Below, one piece after another: positions 1-7,667 of a DNA stretch of 64,000 bases. Position 1 is the first letter of the stretch. Each line of letters starts with the position of its first letter. The translations under genes were made by a program, and so were the position numbers. The notes under the pieces were generated by a model. The model did no database searches and was not told the origin of the DNA. It saw nothing but the letters and a program-made list of their open reading frames with translations. Origin of the DNA: Candidatus Delongbacteria bacterium (GTDB taxonomy: Bacteria > CAIWAD01). The stretch is taken from contig JBAYTZ010000007.1 in assembly GCA_041675285.1 (NCBI GenBank), positions 1-64,000 on the forward strand, in the 5' to 3' direction.

Positions 1-1
1 C

Positions 2-193
2 GAGACCCTGGCCCAGATCCTGGCGCGCCGGCGCAGTCAGGATCGATCCCGTTTCGAAGTGGAGCGTGACCGCATGGCCACGGACCTGGAAGAGCAGGTC
101 TTCCAGATCCAGCGGCTCTTGGCCGAGGCGCCCACCCAGGAGCAGTTCACCACGGTCGTCAAGACCCTGGAAGAGCTGCAGGCGAGTGCGTGA
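2..193 (+). CDS. C-terminal fragment of an unidentified protein (open at left edge)
   Basis: The reading frame is open from the first bases and ends at the TGA at 191-193, giving the last 63 residues of a longer protein. The segment is charged and probably helical, with many Arg, Glu and Gln, and contains no recognisable motif. The next gene starts at an ATG overlapping this stop (TGATG), so the two are translationally coupled. Its position just upstream of tail genes suggests a structural protein of the same prophage-like element, but the family cannot be named from this fragment. Confidence 0.6.
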   Translation, partial: ETLAQILARRRSQDRSRFEVERDRMATDLEEQVFQIQRLLAEAPTQEQFTTVVKTLEELQASA

Positions 194-810
194 TGGCCAC
201 GCTGGTCCAGAGCGGCCTGCCGGTCGGCGCCGTCTACGTCCTCCAGGACAATCTGTTCCTGGTGGACCGGGGCGGCCGGCAGCACGGCCTTCTGGTCCGC
301 ACGGGCAAGGTGCCCCAGACGGGTGTCCTGTCCCTGCCCGGCCTGCGCGACTCCAACTACGCCCTGTTCTTTCGGCCGCTTCACCTGGTGAACCAGTCCC
401 GGCTCTCCATCGACGTTGGGGACCGGGCCTCCTTCCGCCGGCGGCTGGAGCACGTGGTGCCGCCCCCGGTCATCCTGCTCACTGCCATGGCGGATGGGCT
501 CGAAGTGGAGCTCACCTGGACCCATCCGGCGGACGGCTTCGCCGGGCACCGAGTGGTGGCCCAGGCGAAAAGCACGGGAAGTCCCGTCTGGGAGGACGTG
601 GCAGAAACCCGGGACCGCCAGGCGCGCCGGCTGGTGGCGGCTGGGCTTCAGGGCGGGACCTGCTACGCCTTTCGGATCCGGCAGGAGACAGTGGAAGGAC
701 GATTCCGCGGGACCAGCCGTGTCTTGAATGCGACGACGGGGGACGCCCCGGCAGGAGATGGATCCGTCAACCTGCAGCGAGGCGGGTCGTTTGAAACGGA
801 AGTCTGGTAG
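193..810 (+). CDS. Phage tail-type structural protein with fibronectin III-like domain
   Basis: 205 residues from an ATG overlapping the preceding stop (a GTG one codon earlier is possible). Residues about 1-85 are beta-rich (VYVLQDNLFLVDRGG). Residues about 90-185 read as a fibronectin type III-like sandwich (VELTWTHPADGFAGHRV ... CYAFRIRQ). The protein ends in NLQRGGSFETEVW, which matches the end of the next protein (NLVINGSFETGVWV) and looks like the first strand of a CenC/CBM4-9-like domain whose remainder begins the following gene. Tail or fibre-attachment role is inferred from the fibre and lysis genes downstream. No signal peptide. Confidence 0.55.
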   Translation: MATLVQSGLPVGAVYVLQDNLFLVDRGGRQHGLLVRTGKVPQTGVLSLPGLRDSNYALFFRPLHLVNQSRLSIDVGDRASFRRRLEHVVPPPVILLTAMADGLEVELTWTHPADGFAGHRVVAQAKSTGSPVWEDVAETRDRQARRLVAAGLQGGTCYAFRIRQETVEGRFRGTSRVLNATTGDAPAGDGSVNLQRGGSFETEVW

Positions 811-818
811 GAGGATTC

Positions 819-3446
819 ATGGCGAACGCAATCACACGATCCACGGAGTGCTCGGTCTTCGGCGGCTATTCGATGAAGATCCAGGCTCAGGGCGGGCCGG
901 TGGCGACGGATCTGCTGAAGGTCAACTTCATCGACCTGCGTGGTCTGTCGAAGGTCTGCATTTCGGCATACATCCGCATGCACCTGCGCAATGCCGGCAC
1001 CTTATACGCACGGATCACGCCCTACTACGAAGACCACATGCCCATGGTGCCCATCGACTGGACGGTGCTGACGCAGTCGGGGGAGACTCAGTTCACGCGC
1101 TACTGGCGCAGCTTCGATATGTCGAGGCTCGGTGATGCTGGTGAGCTGCCCCTGGGCACGGTCTTCATCAAGCTCTCCTTTGGCTGGGACGGCGCCCTGG
1201 CGTCTGGCACAGCCTACGTGGACGCGGTCAAGGCGGAGCAGGGGGTGTTCCCCACCCACTGGACGCCCTATGGTCTGAAGGAGCAGGACTCCCTGGACTT
1301 GGTTTCCGATGGGGAAGTTTTCAAGCGGGTGATAGATGTCTCCCGGGACGGCATGATTACGCCTGGCTCCATTGAGAACGGGGCGGTGGTGAACCCTAAG
1401 CTGGCTGATGGGGCGGTGAGCACGACCAAGATCGAGGACGGGGCCGTCCACCTTGGCAGTAAGGTGACGGGGGAACTGCCCAATGCCAACCTGGCGCGTA
1501 TTGAGCTTCCCAGCCTGATCGCCGACAACCTCTTGCCCGAAACCAAGTTGGACTCGGCTTCCCAGGGCAAGCTGGCCGCCCTGCGCACGGACGGTCGGGT
1601 TAGGGGCAACTTGGTGCAGGAAGATGCCGGCGCACCAGGTGGGGTCCGAACCTTGATCAACACGGCCACAGGCCAAGTGACCTCGGACCTGAAGGCTTCG
1701 GACGGCTCGGTCATCGACACGGTCATCCGCAATTCCGCTTCCTTGCACACCCGTGCCATTGCCGAGCCCTATGAGGACGGCAACATCCCCGTTGGAAGCA
1801 TCCACAGCGCTGGCGGCGGGGTCTACACCTACCGCTTGGGCTACCAGGCGGCGAGCGCGGCCATCAACATTGGCGAGTCGGGTGATACCCTGGCCGGCCT
1901 CTTTGACCTGTTGAACTCGGCGGGCGGGGACCTGCTGGATTCGGGGGGCAACCCGGTCAGTGTGACGGGCATGTGCCTGAACCAGAACGGTACGACGCCC
2001 ATCTCCCCTGGGGATTCGCAATCAGGATCCAGTCTGGGTGCGGGCTGGTGGCTGAACGACGGTGGCGCCATTCCGCTCTCCACGGTCTTCATCAAGCTCT
2101 CGGCGTTCCCCGCCGTGAGCGTGACCCACTTCGACGTGCTTTACAGCCGGCGCAACACGGTGGGGGCGCTGGGGCGCAATGCCCTGGTGAAGAAGGCTGT
2201 CGTCTCCGGCGAGGCGGATCCCAACCTCACCAACACGATCCACGACCTGAAGGGCACGGGGGATTGGAATACGCCCGTGGCAACGGGCCGAAAGCTCATC
2301 GAGCTGACCGACTCTTCGGGGAACATCGCCCCGGGCAAGGTCAACACGGCCGCCATTGCGGATAGCGCCGTCAGCTCGGGGAAGATTGCAGCGGGGGCCG
2401 TGGGCTCCACACAGATCGGCACGGGCGCGGTCGGCACCACGCAGCTGGGCACGAGCTCGGTGACGGACGCCAAACTGGTGGCGGGGGCTGTCACCGAGAC
2501 GAAGCTGGACAACGCGGCGGTCACCAACGCGAAGATCGCCAACGGCGCTGTCTCCACGCCCAAGCTCGCCGACGCGGCCGTCTCCACAACCAAGATCGCC
2601 ACGAACGCCGTGGACAACACAAGACTGGCCCAGGACAACGCCTCGCTGGGCAAGCTGACGGGCAACTCCCTGCAGCGCCAGGCGGACGGGTCGGTCGCCC
2701 TGGGTAGCGGCACGCCCTTGGTGCATCTGGCAGACGGGTCCACAGTGGTGACAAGCCAGGGCCTCATCGGGGCCGCCAAGGTGGCCGAAGGCGCTTTGCA
2801 GGACGCGGCGGTGACGGGCGGCAAGCTGGCCACGGGCGCGGTGACGGGTACGAAGCTCTCGGACGGCTCCGTCTCCGCGGCCAAGATCGTCGACGGATCG
2901 GTGGGGGCTTCCAAGATCGCCACGGGCGCCGTCACCAGCGGCAAGATCGCGGCAGGTGTGGTCGGCTCCACCGAGCTGGGCGCCAGCGCTGTGACAAGCG
3001 CCAAACTGGCCGATGGGGCGGTCACGGGAGCCAAGCTAAGCGCGGGGGCTGTGGGCTCCAGCAACCTAGCGGATGCGGCGGTGGGCACAGCGAAGCTGTC
3101 GGATGGCGCTGTCTCCCAGACCAAGATGGGCTCGGCCTCGGTGGGCCAGTCCCAGCTCATCGACGGGGCTGTCTCCACAGCCAAGATCGCCCCGGGCGCC
3201 GTGGCCACCGACCGGTTAGCGGACGGCGCGGTCTCGGGCACGAAGCTCGCTTCCGGGGCCGTGGGGGCCGGCCATGTGGGGGCAGGGGCCATCGGGACAA
3301 ACCAGCTGGCCGCGGACTCCGTGACGGCGGCCAAGCTCGCCACCGGAGCCGTCACGCGCGACAAGGTCGACGCCGGCGTCTTCTCGGAGCTGTCCACCGT
3401 CAACTTGGTGATCAACGGCTCCTTCGAGACAGGAGTCTGGGTGTAA
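819..3446 (+). CDS. Tail-fibre protein with decapeptide GAVTxxKLAD repeats
   Basis: 875 residues, preceded by TAGGAGG at 808-814. Residues about 1-150 resemble a carbohydrate-binding-module-like beta sandwich lacking its first strand (GGYSMKIQA ... TVFIKLSFGWDG ... AYVDAVKAEQG). A variable middle section follows, and residues about 505-855 are about 35 degenerate ten-residue repeats of the type DGAVTGAKLS/AAGAVGSTQI, typical of phage tail fibres. The C-terminus NLVINGSFETGVWV looks like the missing first strand of a second such domain, continued in the next gene. The stop overlaps the next ATG (TAATG). Host recognition or fibre role is inferred from family resemblance; the receptor is unknown. 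Confidence 0.7.
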   Translation: MANAITRSTECSVFGGYSMKIQAQGGPVATDLLKVNFIDLRGLSKVCISAYIRMHLRNAGTLYARITPYYEDHMPMVPIDWTVLTQSGETQFTRYWRSFDMSRLGDAGELPLGTVFIKLSFGWDGALASGTAYVDAVKAEQGVFPTHWTPYGLKEQDSLDLVSDGEVFKRVIDVSRDGMITPGSIENGAVVNPKLADGAVSTTKIEDGAVHLGSKVTGELPNANLARIELPSLIADNLLPETKLDSASQGKLAALRTDGRVRGNLVQEDAGAPGGVRTLINTATGQVTSDLKASDGSVIDTVIRNSASLHTRAIAEPYEDGNIPVGSIHSAGGGVYTYRLGYQAASAAINIGESGDTLAGLFDLLNSAGGDLLDSGGNPVSVTGMCLNQNGTTPISPGDSQSGSSLGAGWWLNDGGAIPLSTVFIKLSAFPAVSVTHFDVLYSRRNTVGALGRNALVKKAVVSGEADPNLTNTIHDLKGTGDWNTPVATGRKLIELTDSSGNIAPGKVNTAAIADSAVSSGKIAAGAVGSTQIGTGAVGTTQLGTSSVTDAKLVAGAVTETKLDNAAVTNAKIANGAVSTPKLADAAVSTTKIATNAVDNTRLAQDNASLGKLTGNSLQRQADGSVALGSGTPLVHLADGSTVVTSQGLIGAAKVAEGALQDAAVTGGKLATGAVTGTKLSDGSVSAAKIVDGSVGASKIATGAVTSGKIAAGVVGSTELGASAVTSAKLADGAVTGAKLSAGAVGSSNLADAAVGTAKLSDGAVSQTKMGSASVGQSQLIDGAVSTAKIAPGAVATDRLADGAVSGTKLASGAVGAGHVGAGAIGTNQLAADSVTAAKLATGAVTRDKVDAGVFSELSTVNLVINGSFETGVWV

Positions 3447-4468
3447 TGGCCACGGGCAGCGCCACTCAGTCCACCAATCGCGTCTTCCTGGGTGGCTTCA
3501 CCATGCGCATCGAGGCCATAGGCGCCGACTTCTGGTGCGGCTGGTCCAACGCCATTGACGTGCAGCACTTCGCCACCTCGCTCATGCTCTCCTGTTGGGT
3601 GTCGGGCGAGACCTTCACCGGCGCCGCCAGTCTGAAGGCGGAGGTTCACTTCTTCAGTGTGCTGGGCACGGATCTGGGATCCGAAGTCGTTTGGGCCGAC
3701 CACGCGGGGCTGAGTGCGGACTTCACACAGTACATGGCCCAAGTGAAGAAGAGCGCCATGCCAGCCGGAACGCGCTTCATCCGCCTGCGCTTCGGCATCA
3801 CGGATGGCGTGGGCATGGCCACGGGCGTTGCATACGTGGATGCCGTGCAGGCAGTCCCGGGCGAGTGGCTGCCGGCCTGGACGCCCAGCCTGCTCGTGGA
3901 AGGAACCACGTTGGACGCCATTGCCGATGGTTCCACCTACGGTCGCGTGAGAAAGACCGCTCTGGATGGCACGGGGCAGCTCGATCTGGCGTCCACGGGC
4001 ATCAAGAACCGCGGTGCGCTGGCCCTGAAGGACATGGTCTCAAGCAAAGAGATCGACAAGGATGCGGTGACGAGCGCAGTCATCCAGGACGGCGCGGTCA
4101 TCCAAACCAAGCTCGGCGCCCTGGCGGTGGGCACGTCGCAGCTGGCCAACAGTGCCGTCACTTCCACCAAGATTGGCTCGGGCGCGGTGGGCGCCACGCA
4201 ACTGGCCAGCAGCGTCAGCAGCCTGACCAAGGTCTCGGGCGGCATCCTGACGGGGTCCGGGAATGTGGCAACCTTACCCAGTGGCAAAACCCTGAACGCG
4301 GCGGCTGGCGTCGTCATGCTCAAGACCTTCACGTCCATGCCCACTGTTAGCCAGGTCATCGACGGGGAGTGGTTCGCCGTGACGATGGGCGGCAGTCGGG
4401 GGATCTACGTGCGCTCTGGGACGACAGCCTTCAATGGCGCAGGCATCGAGAGCGGGTTCAGTTCCTGA
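3446..4468 (+). CDS. Second tail-fibre protein, paralogous N-terminal domain
   Basis: 340 residues. The ATG overlaps the previous stop, and the AGGAG at 3431-3435, inside the previous coding sequence, is its likely ribosome site with a longish 10-base spacer. Residues 1-150 are paralogous to the N-terminus of the preceding protein (VFLGGFTMRIEA against VFGGYSMKIQA; VAYVDAVQAVPG against AYVDAVKAEQG). Residues about 195-255 carry a short run of the same repeats (DGAVIQTKLGALAVGTSQL). The last 80 residues, containing GSRGIYVRSGTTAFNG, probably form the tip domain. The shared domain suggests the two proteins arose by duplication and sit consecutively in one fibre. Confidence 0.62.
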   Translation: MATGSATQSTNRVFLGGFTMRIEAIGADFWCGWSNAIDVQHFATSLMLSCWVSGETFTGAASLKAEVHFFSVLGTDLGSEVVWADHAGLSADFTQYMAQVKKSAMPAGTRFIRLRFGITDGVGMATGVAYVDAVQAVPGEWLPAWTPSLLVEGTTLDAIADGSTYGRVRKTALDGTGQLDLASTGIKNRGALALKDMVSSKEIDKDAVTSAVIQDGAVIQTKLGALAVGTSQLANSAVTSTKIGSGAVGATQLASSVSSLTKVSGGILTGSGNVATLPSGKTLNAAAGVVMLKTFTSMPTVSQVIDGEWFAVTMGGSRGIYVRSGTTAFNGAGIESGFSS

Positions 4469-4483
4469 CGAAGGGAGGACGGA

Positions 4484-4924
4484 ATGCTGGGAGACACGGG
4501 ACTGGCGACATGGGGCGGCTGGCTGTTCGGCGCTGTCACCCTTCTCGTGACCATCATCCTGGCCTATGTCATCAAGCCCATCAGCGACCGGGGCCTGCGA
4601 ACCGAGCGGGACCTGAAGACTCTTTCGCAAACACACGCCGACCGGCTGACCGAACTACGGCGGGAACAGGAGGGGCGCATGGAAGCGCTGCGTGACGACC
4701 AGCGCGAGCGGTTGGAGGGGCTGGGCAAGAAGCAGGTGGAAACGGAGACCACGCTGCGCATCTACGTGGAGACCCAGGCCAAGATCCAGCAGGCCCTGGG
4801 CCGCATCGAGGGTGGTCTTTCCCAGGTGGTCGGTGCCCAAACGTCGCAGGCCGCATCCCTTTCCAGGCTGGAGGACGAGGTGGGCGAGATCCGGCGACTG
4901 CACATGAAGCGGGAGCCCGCATGA
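4484..4924 (+). CDS. Membrane-anchored coiled-coil protein of the lysis/tail region
   Basis: 146 residues with a GGGAGG ribosome site just before the ATG. One hydrophobic segment at residues about 12-32 (GWLFGAVTLLVTIILAYVI) is followed by a long charged helical region rich in Glu, Arg and Gln, predicted to be a coiled coil over residues 35-140. The small size, single membrane anchor and position between fibre genes and the transglycosylase resemble holin-, spanin- or tail-accessory proteins of phages, but no specific family motif was recognised. Its stop overlaps the next start (ATGA). Confidence 0.5.
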   Translation: MLGDTGLATWGGWLFGAVTLLVTIILAYVIKPISDRGLRTERDLKTLSQTHADRLTELRREQEGRMEALRDDQRERLEGLGKKQVETETTLRIYVETQAKIQQALGRIEGGLSQVVGAQTSQAASLSRLEDEVGEIRRLHMKREPA

Positions 4925-5670
4925 AGCTCCGGGTGGTCCTGGGTCTGTTCCTGGCCCTCTTGGGCATCGTTGCCTGGCAGGAATGGCGGGTGCAAGAGGC
5001 GCAGGAGGCCGCTGGCGCTGTCAGGCGCGCGGCCGTCCAGGCCGAGGTCCCCCTGCAGGTGGACGACTCGACGACGGTCACCCGCGGGCTGGAAGGCATT
5101 TTGCTGGAGCGGGATGCCAGCATCCGGCGACTGACGCGCGAGCTGAAGGCAACCAGCCGGGCCCAGTTGACCCTGGAAATGATGCTGGACCTGCGAGACG
5201 TGGAGTTGGCGGAGGCCGAGCTGCAGCTGGAGCAGGTGCGGAGCGCGCCAGCGGACTCGGGCCTGACGCGCTACGAGGTCCCCTTCACTCTGGACCAGGG
5301 GGACAGCCTCGATGGCGTGCACCTGGCCGGGCACGTGGCCCTGGACCAGCCAGGCCCCGACTGGCTGCCCAGCCTGGCCGTCCGGCTGGACGTGCTGCAA
5401 AACCGGAGCCGGGTAGAGATCGACCTGGTGGAGGGCGAGGACGGCTGGCGGGCCATCACCCGCACGGGCAGCCCGGCGCTGACCGCCGACGTGACCCTAG
5501 CCGTGCAGCCGCGGGAGCTTGGCTTCTGGGAGCGCTTGCACCCGCTGGCTGGATTGGGCGTGCAGGATGGCCACCCGCGGGTTATTGCCGGCGCCCGGCT
5601 GGATCCTTGGGGCACAGCGGTATCCGCTGGCGCGGGGGCCGTGGGCGTCTACGTGTTCAGGGCATTCTGA
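4921..5670 (+). CDS. Single-pass membrane protein, possible spanin-like accessory
   Basis: 249 residues with an N-terminal hydrophobic segment (LRVVLGLFLALLGIVAW), then a helical stretch at residues about 25-105 rich in Glu, Arg and Leu, then a beta-rich C-terminal half ending in an alternating Gly/Ala segment and FRAF. ATGA overlap with the upstream gene implies coupled translation. The topology (inner-membrane anchor, periplasmic coil, then a globular part) would fit an i-spanin or other envelope-spanning accessory protein. This is inference from context, as no signature residues are recognised. Confidence 0.45.
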   Translation: MKLRVVLGLFLALLGIVAWQEWRVQEAQEAAGAVRRAAVQAEVPLQVDDSTTVTRGLEGILLERDASIRRLTRELKATSRAQLTLEMMLDLRDVELAEAELQLEQVRSAPADSGLTRYEVPFTLDQGDSLDGVHLAGHVALDQPGPDWLPSLAVRLDVLQNRSRVEIDLVEGEDGWRAITRTGSPALTADVTLAVQPRELGFWERLHPLAGLGVQDGHPRVIAGARLDPWGTAVSAGAGAVGVYVFRAF

Positions 5671-5682
5671 TAGGAGGGATCC

Positions 5683-5898
5683 ATGTTCGATCAACTGGTG
5701 CGCGCGGCTGCGGTGAACCTGGGCTACACGGCCCTGATGGTTTTACTGGCCGTGGGCCTGTGGAAGGCCGCCGACTGCTGGCTCTTCCCGGGCATCGACT
5801 TCATCCCGGAGATCCGAAAGGGCAACGTGGCCGCGGCCATCCTGGCCGGCGTGCTGCTGCTCTTCTGCGCCCAGTTGGTGTCCTCGGGATTGAACTGA
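5683..5898 (+). CDS. Small two-helix membrane protein, DUF350-like, holin candidate
   Basis: 71 residues with a clear TAGGAGG site about 6 bases before the ATG. There are two hydrophobic segments (about residues 12-30 and 49-67) separated by a polar stretch, IPEIRKGNVAAAI. A polar Glu-Ile-x-Lys-Gly-Asn-Val-Ala-Ala-Ala-Ile segment is characteristic of DUF350 membrane proteins. Size, topology and position immediately before the muralytic enzyme make a holin role plausible. It could equally be a host-type DUF350 protein captured by the element. Confidence 0.55.
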   Translation: MFDQLVRAAAVNLGYTALMVLLAVGLWKAADCWLFPGIDFIPEIRKGNVAAAILAGVLLLFCAQLVSSGLN

Positions 5899-5912
5899 TG
5901 GGAGCGCCATTT

Positions 5913-6476
5913 ATGGCATCGTGGTCAAGAATGGCACTGCTCGGTGTCGTCCTTTGCACGACACTGGCAGGGGCCGGGTGGACCACCCGGTTCGATCCCC
6001 ACTTCCGGAAATACTCCAAGCGATACTTCGGGGCGGACTTCGACTGGCGCTGGTGGAAGGCCCAGGCAATCGCCGAGAGCGGTCTGGATTCGACGGCGAG
6101 AAGCTGGTGCGGAGCCCAGGGTCTGATGCAGATCATGCCGGGCACCTGGGCGGGCATCGCTCCTATACTGGGCGTCACCTCGCCCTGGCTGGTGAAGGAC
6201 AGTATCCAGGCGGGGATCTACTACGACGCCCGCATGTGGGCGATCTGGAAGGCTCCGCGCCCGCTGATGGATAAGATCGCCTTCACCCTGGCCAGCTATA
6301 ACGCCGGCCCGGGACACATCATCAAGGCCCAGACTATGGTGCCGGGCGGCCAATCAAGGGAGTGGGATCCGGTGGCTGCCCAGTTGCACAAAGTCACAGG
6401 TAGGCACGCTGAGGAGACGCGGAGCTACGTCGTCCGGATCGGTCGCTACTTCAAGGTCCTGCGAAGTGCAGAATAG
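5913..6476 (+). CDS. Lytic transglycosylase (SLT domain), phage-type endolysin or tail lysozyme
   Basis: 187 residues from the ATG at 5913, which has GGGAG 8 bases upstream; an in-frame ATG at 5898 overlaps the previous stop. A hydrophobic N-terminus (MALLGVVLCTTLAGAGW) acts as signal peptide or anchor. The SLT domain follows with catalytic Glu in AIAESGLD, then GLMQIMPGTW and the ASYNAGPG motif, the classic ES, GLMQ and YNAG signatures of soluble lytic transglycosylase-like enzymes, which cleave the MurNAc-GlcNAc bond. It ends the plus-strand block of the element, so release of progeny or local wall opening is the likely role. Confidence 0.82.
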   Translation: MASWSRMALLGVVLCTTLAGAGWTTRFDPHFRKYSKRYFGADFDWRWWKAQAIAESGLDSTARSWCGAQGLMQIMPGTWAGIAPILGVTSPWLVKDSIQAGIYYDARMWAIWKAPRPLMDKIAFTLASYNAGPGHIIKAQTMVPGGQSREWDPVAAQLHKVTGRHAEETRSYVVRIGRYFKVLRSAE

Positions 6477-6483
6477 ACCGCGT

Positions 6484-6699
6484 TCATCCTCCAGCAAGCT
6501 GAGTGGTAACGGTGATGTCCTCGGCTTCTAGGAGCATTGTCTCTGTGTAGTCATCAGGCTTTCCATCCCAGAATCGGCCATCAACGTAGACCCACTTGCT
6601 TGAGGCGCTGAGACGCGCGAGTTCTTCCACGGCCTCCCAGACGGGCAGCGTCACCTCGCGGTGCCCTTCAATTGAGAACATTTTGTACGTGACCAACAT
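6484..6699 (-). CDS. Small hypothetical protein, 71 residues
   Basis: Reads leftward from the ATG at 6697-6699, with GGAGAG 6 bases upstream on that strand. The sequence starts MLVTYKMFSIEG and contains EAVEELARLSASSKWVYVDGRFWDG and an acidic C-terminus. There is no signal peptide or membrane segment. It converges on the transglycosylase gene with a 7-base gap. The good ribosome site and sensible composition support a real gene. No family was recognised; small accessory genes at prophage ends often look like this. Confidence 0.5.
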   Translation of the reverse strand: MLVTYKMFSIEGHREVTLPVWEAVEELARLSASSKWVYVDGRFWDGKPDDYTETMLLEAEDITVTTQLAGG

Positions 6700-6869
6700 G
6701 ATGCTCTCTCCTTCAAGACTTTGGCCCCGGGCAGGTATGCGGACGTGCCAGGGATTCGTTTGCAGGATCAAGGTGGACTGTGGCAATCTTGGGGATCCAT
6801 GGTCCTGTCTCCTTTGGAAAGAGACGGGTGCCGAGCCAAGGAGACGGGGAGGAGACCGATAACGAAAAA

Positions 6870-6893
6870 GGGTCCCGCCTTTCGGCGGAGCCC
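6870..6893 (-). terminator. Hairpin, likely terminator
   Basis: GGGTCCCGCC, loop TTTC, GGCGGAGCCC. It has one mismatch and one wobble pair. It is flanked by TTTG on the plus strand and by CTTTTTC when read on the minus strand, so minus-strand termination is the better reading. It sits just downstream of the integrase-like fragment. Confidence 0.5.
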
Positions 6894-6920
6894 TTTGTCC
6901 ATCAAACGCACCCATGCCCG

Positions 6921-6989
6921 GTTCGGTTCCTCCTCAACGGCGCGGAAGAAGGCCGGCAGCTCATCCGGCATCAGGCGTCGGCTGCGTTT
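6921..6989 (-). pseudogene. Relic resembling a tyrosine (P4-type) integrase
   Basis: On the minus strand the frame reads KRSRRLMPDELPAFFRA then VEEEPN. This closely resembles the stretch just before the catalytic domain of P4-type phage integrases (R-x-R-F-L-x-P-D-E-L-P-x-F-F-x-A-L-x-x-E-P-N). The expected continuation through LLLTGARR is absent: the frame runs on as unrelated sequence, and upstream it closes at a TGA near 7052. I read this as a truncated integrase remnant at the edge of the element. The match is by memory of the family consensus and covers only about 23 residues. Confidence 0.5.
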
Positions 6990-7175
6990 GGTTGCCCGGC
7001 AAAAGAGACCGAGGCTACGAGTTGCGGATCCGGCGATTGCATCTGGGGCTCAGCCACCCGCCCTAGCATTCATGCCGGGTGTCGTTTGAAATGTCCCACC
7101 GCCCCGTTACCATTGGTTCCGAGGTTCCCGGAGGCGACAACCGTGGGACGATTCACGAGATCAAATTGCTGATCG

Positions 7176-7205
7176 ATGGCCCCCCGCCTGGGGGCCATTT
7201 TATTG
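7176..7205 (+). terminator. Rho-independent terminator
   Basis: A perfect 9-bp stem, ATGGCCCCC and GGGGGCCAT, with loop CGCCT, followed by TTTTATT. No gene ends immediately upstream on this strand, so it may end a small untranslated transcript. Confidence 0.65.
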
Positions 7206-7361
7206 ATCTCATCCTCCTCTTCGGCGCTCTCTGGACATTTCGGTCACATGCCGGTCAAATGATTTTCCGTGACAGGGCCATCACCGCCGGGAGTTTCCCA
7301 ACACCTGACCATCTCGTAAGTCTTTGTCACAGCGCACTTACGGGAGCTTCCGGGAGAAAAA

Positions 7362-7386
7362 CAGAGGAAGCCTTAGGCTTCCTCTG
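7362..7386 (-). terminator. Perfect 11-bp hairpin, probable minus-strand terminator
   Basis: CAGAGGAAGCC, loop TTA, GGCTTCCTCTG. Read on the minus strand the stem is followed by TTTTT, while on the plus strand the tail is weak (CTTGTC). Together with the hairpin at 7176-7205 it brackets a 160-base segment without a gene. Confidence 0.55.
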
Positions 7387-7667
7387 CTTGTCACTGGATC
7401 AGGAAAGACCGCTGAGCGCGGCATTGGAGGTTGGTGAAGGAGGCTGACCCCGCCAGCCGCGGGGCCGGTTTCGAAGTCAGGGCCCCTTATACCCGCGGAG
7501 CGGGTCGAGGTTCCAACCGGCGACAACTTTTTTGGACGCGGATTCGCTTCCGGGCGGCCCGGTGGATCCGCGGCCCGGTCCGGCCGGCGTCCGGGGCTGC
7601 CGATGGGCTGGCGCCCCTTTTTTACCTTCGGCCCGTCAGCCATCATCGCCAAAGCAAAGGCCGCCCC

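Larger units (their letters stand above)
6700..7667. other. Intergenic spacer at the edge of the prophage-like element
   Basis: About 970 bases with no convincing intact gene. It holds the likely minus-strand terminator (6870-6893), the integrase-like fragment (6921-6989), two perfect hairpins (7176-7198 and 7362-7386) and the leader of the 5'-nucleotidase gene. No tRNA was seen. The short open frames across the hairpins lack ribosome sites and protein-like composition. An attachment site would be expected here but cannot be identified without the other end of the element. Confidence 0.55.

Noticed and set aside
3436..3450. Sequencing error as the cause of the split fibre domain
   Set aside because: The same cut at the same alignment position occurs at two independent junctions, one of them separated by a full ribosome site and 8 bases, so a single miscalled base is unlikely.
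2141..3742. Long open frame antisense to the tail-fibre gene
   Set aside because: It is a by-product of the 30-bp repeats and GC-rich codons; the antisense protein is a low-complexity Thr/Ala/Pro run without a ribosome site.
7079..7447. A 122-codon frame in the prophage-edge spacer
   Set aside because: It crosses two strong hairpins, has no ribosome site and no protein-like pattern.
7440..7560. tRNA-like text with a GGTTC-like loop near 7510
   Set aside because: No acceptor stem or anticodon arm can be folded around it.
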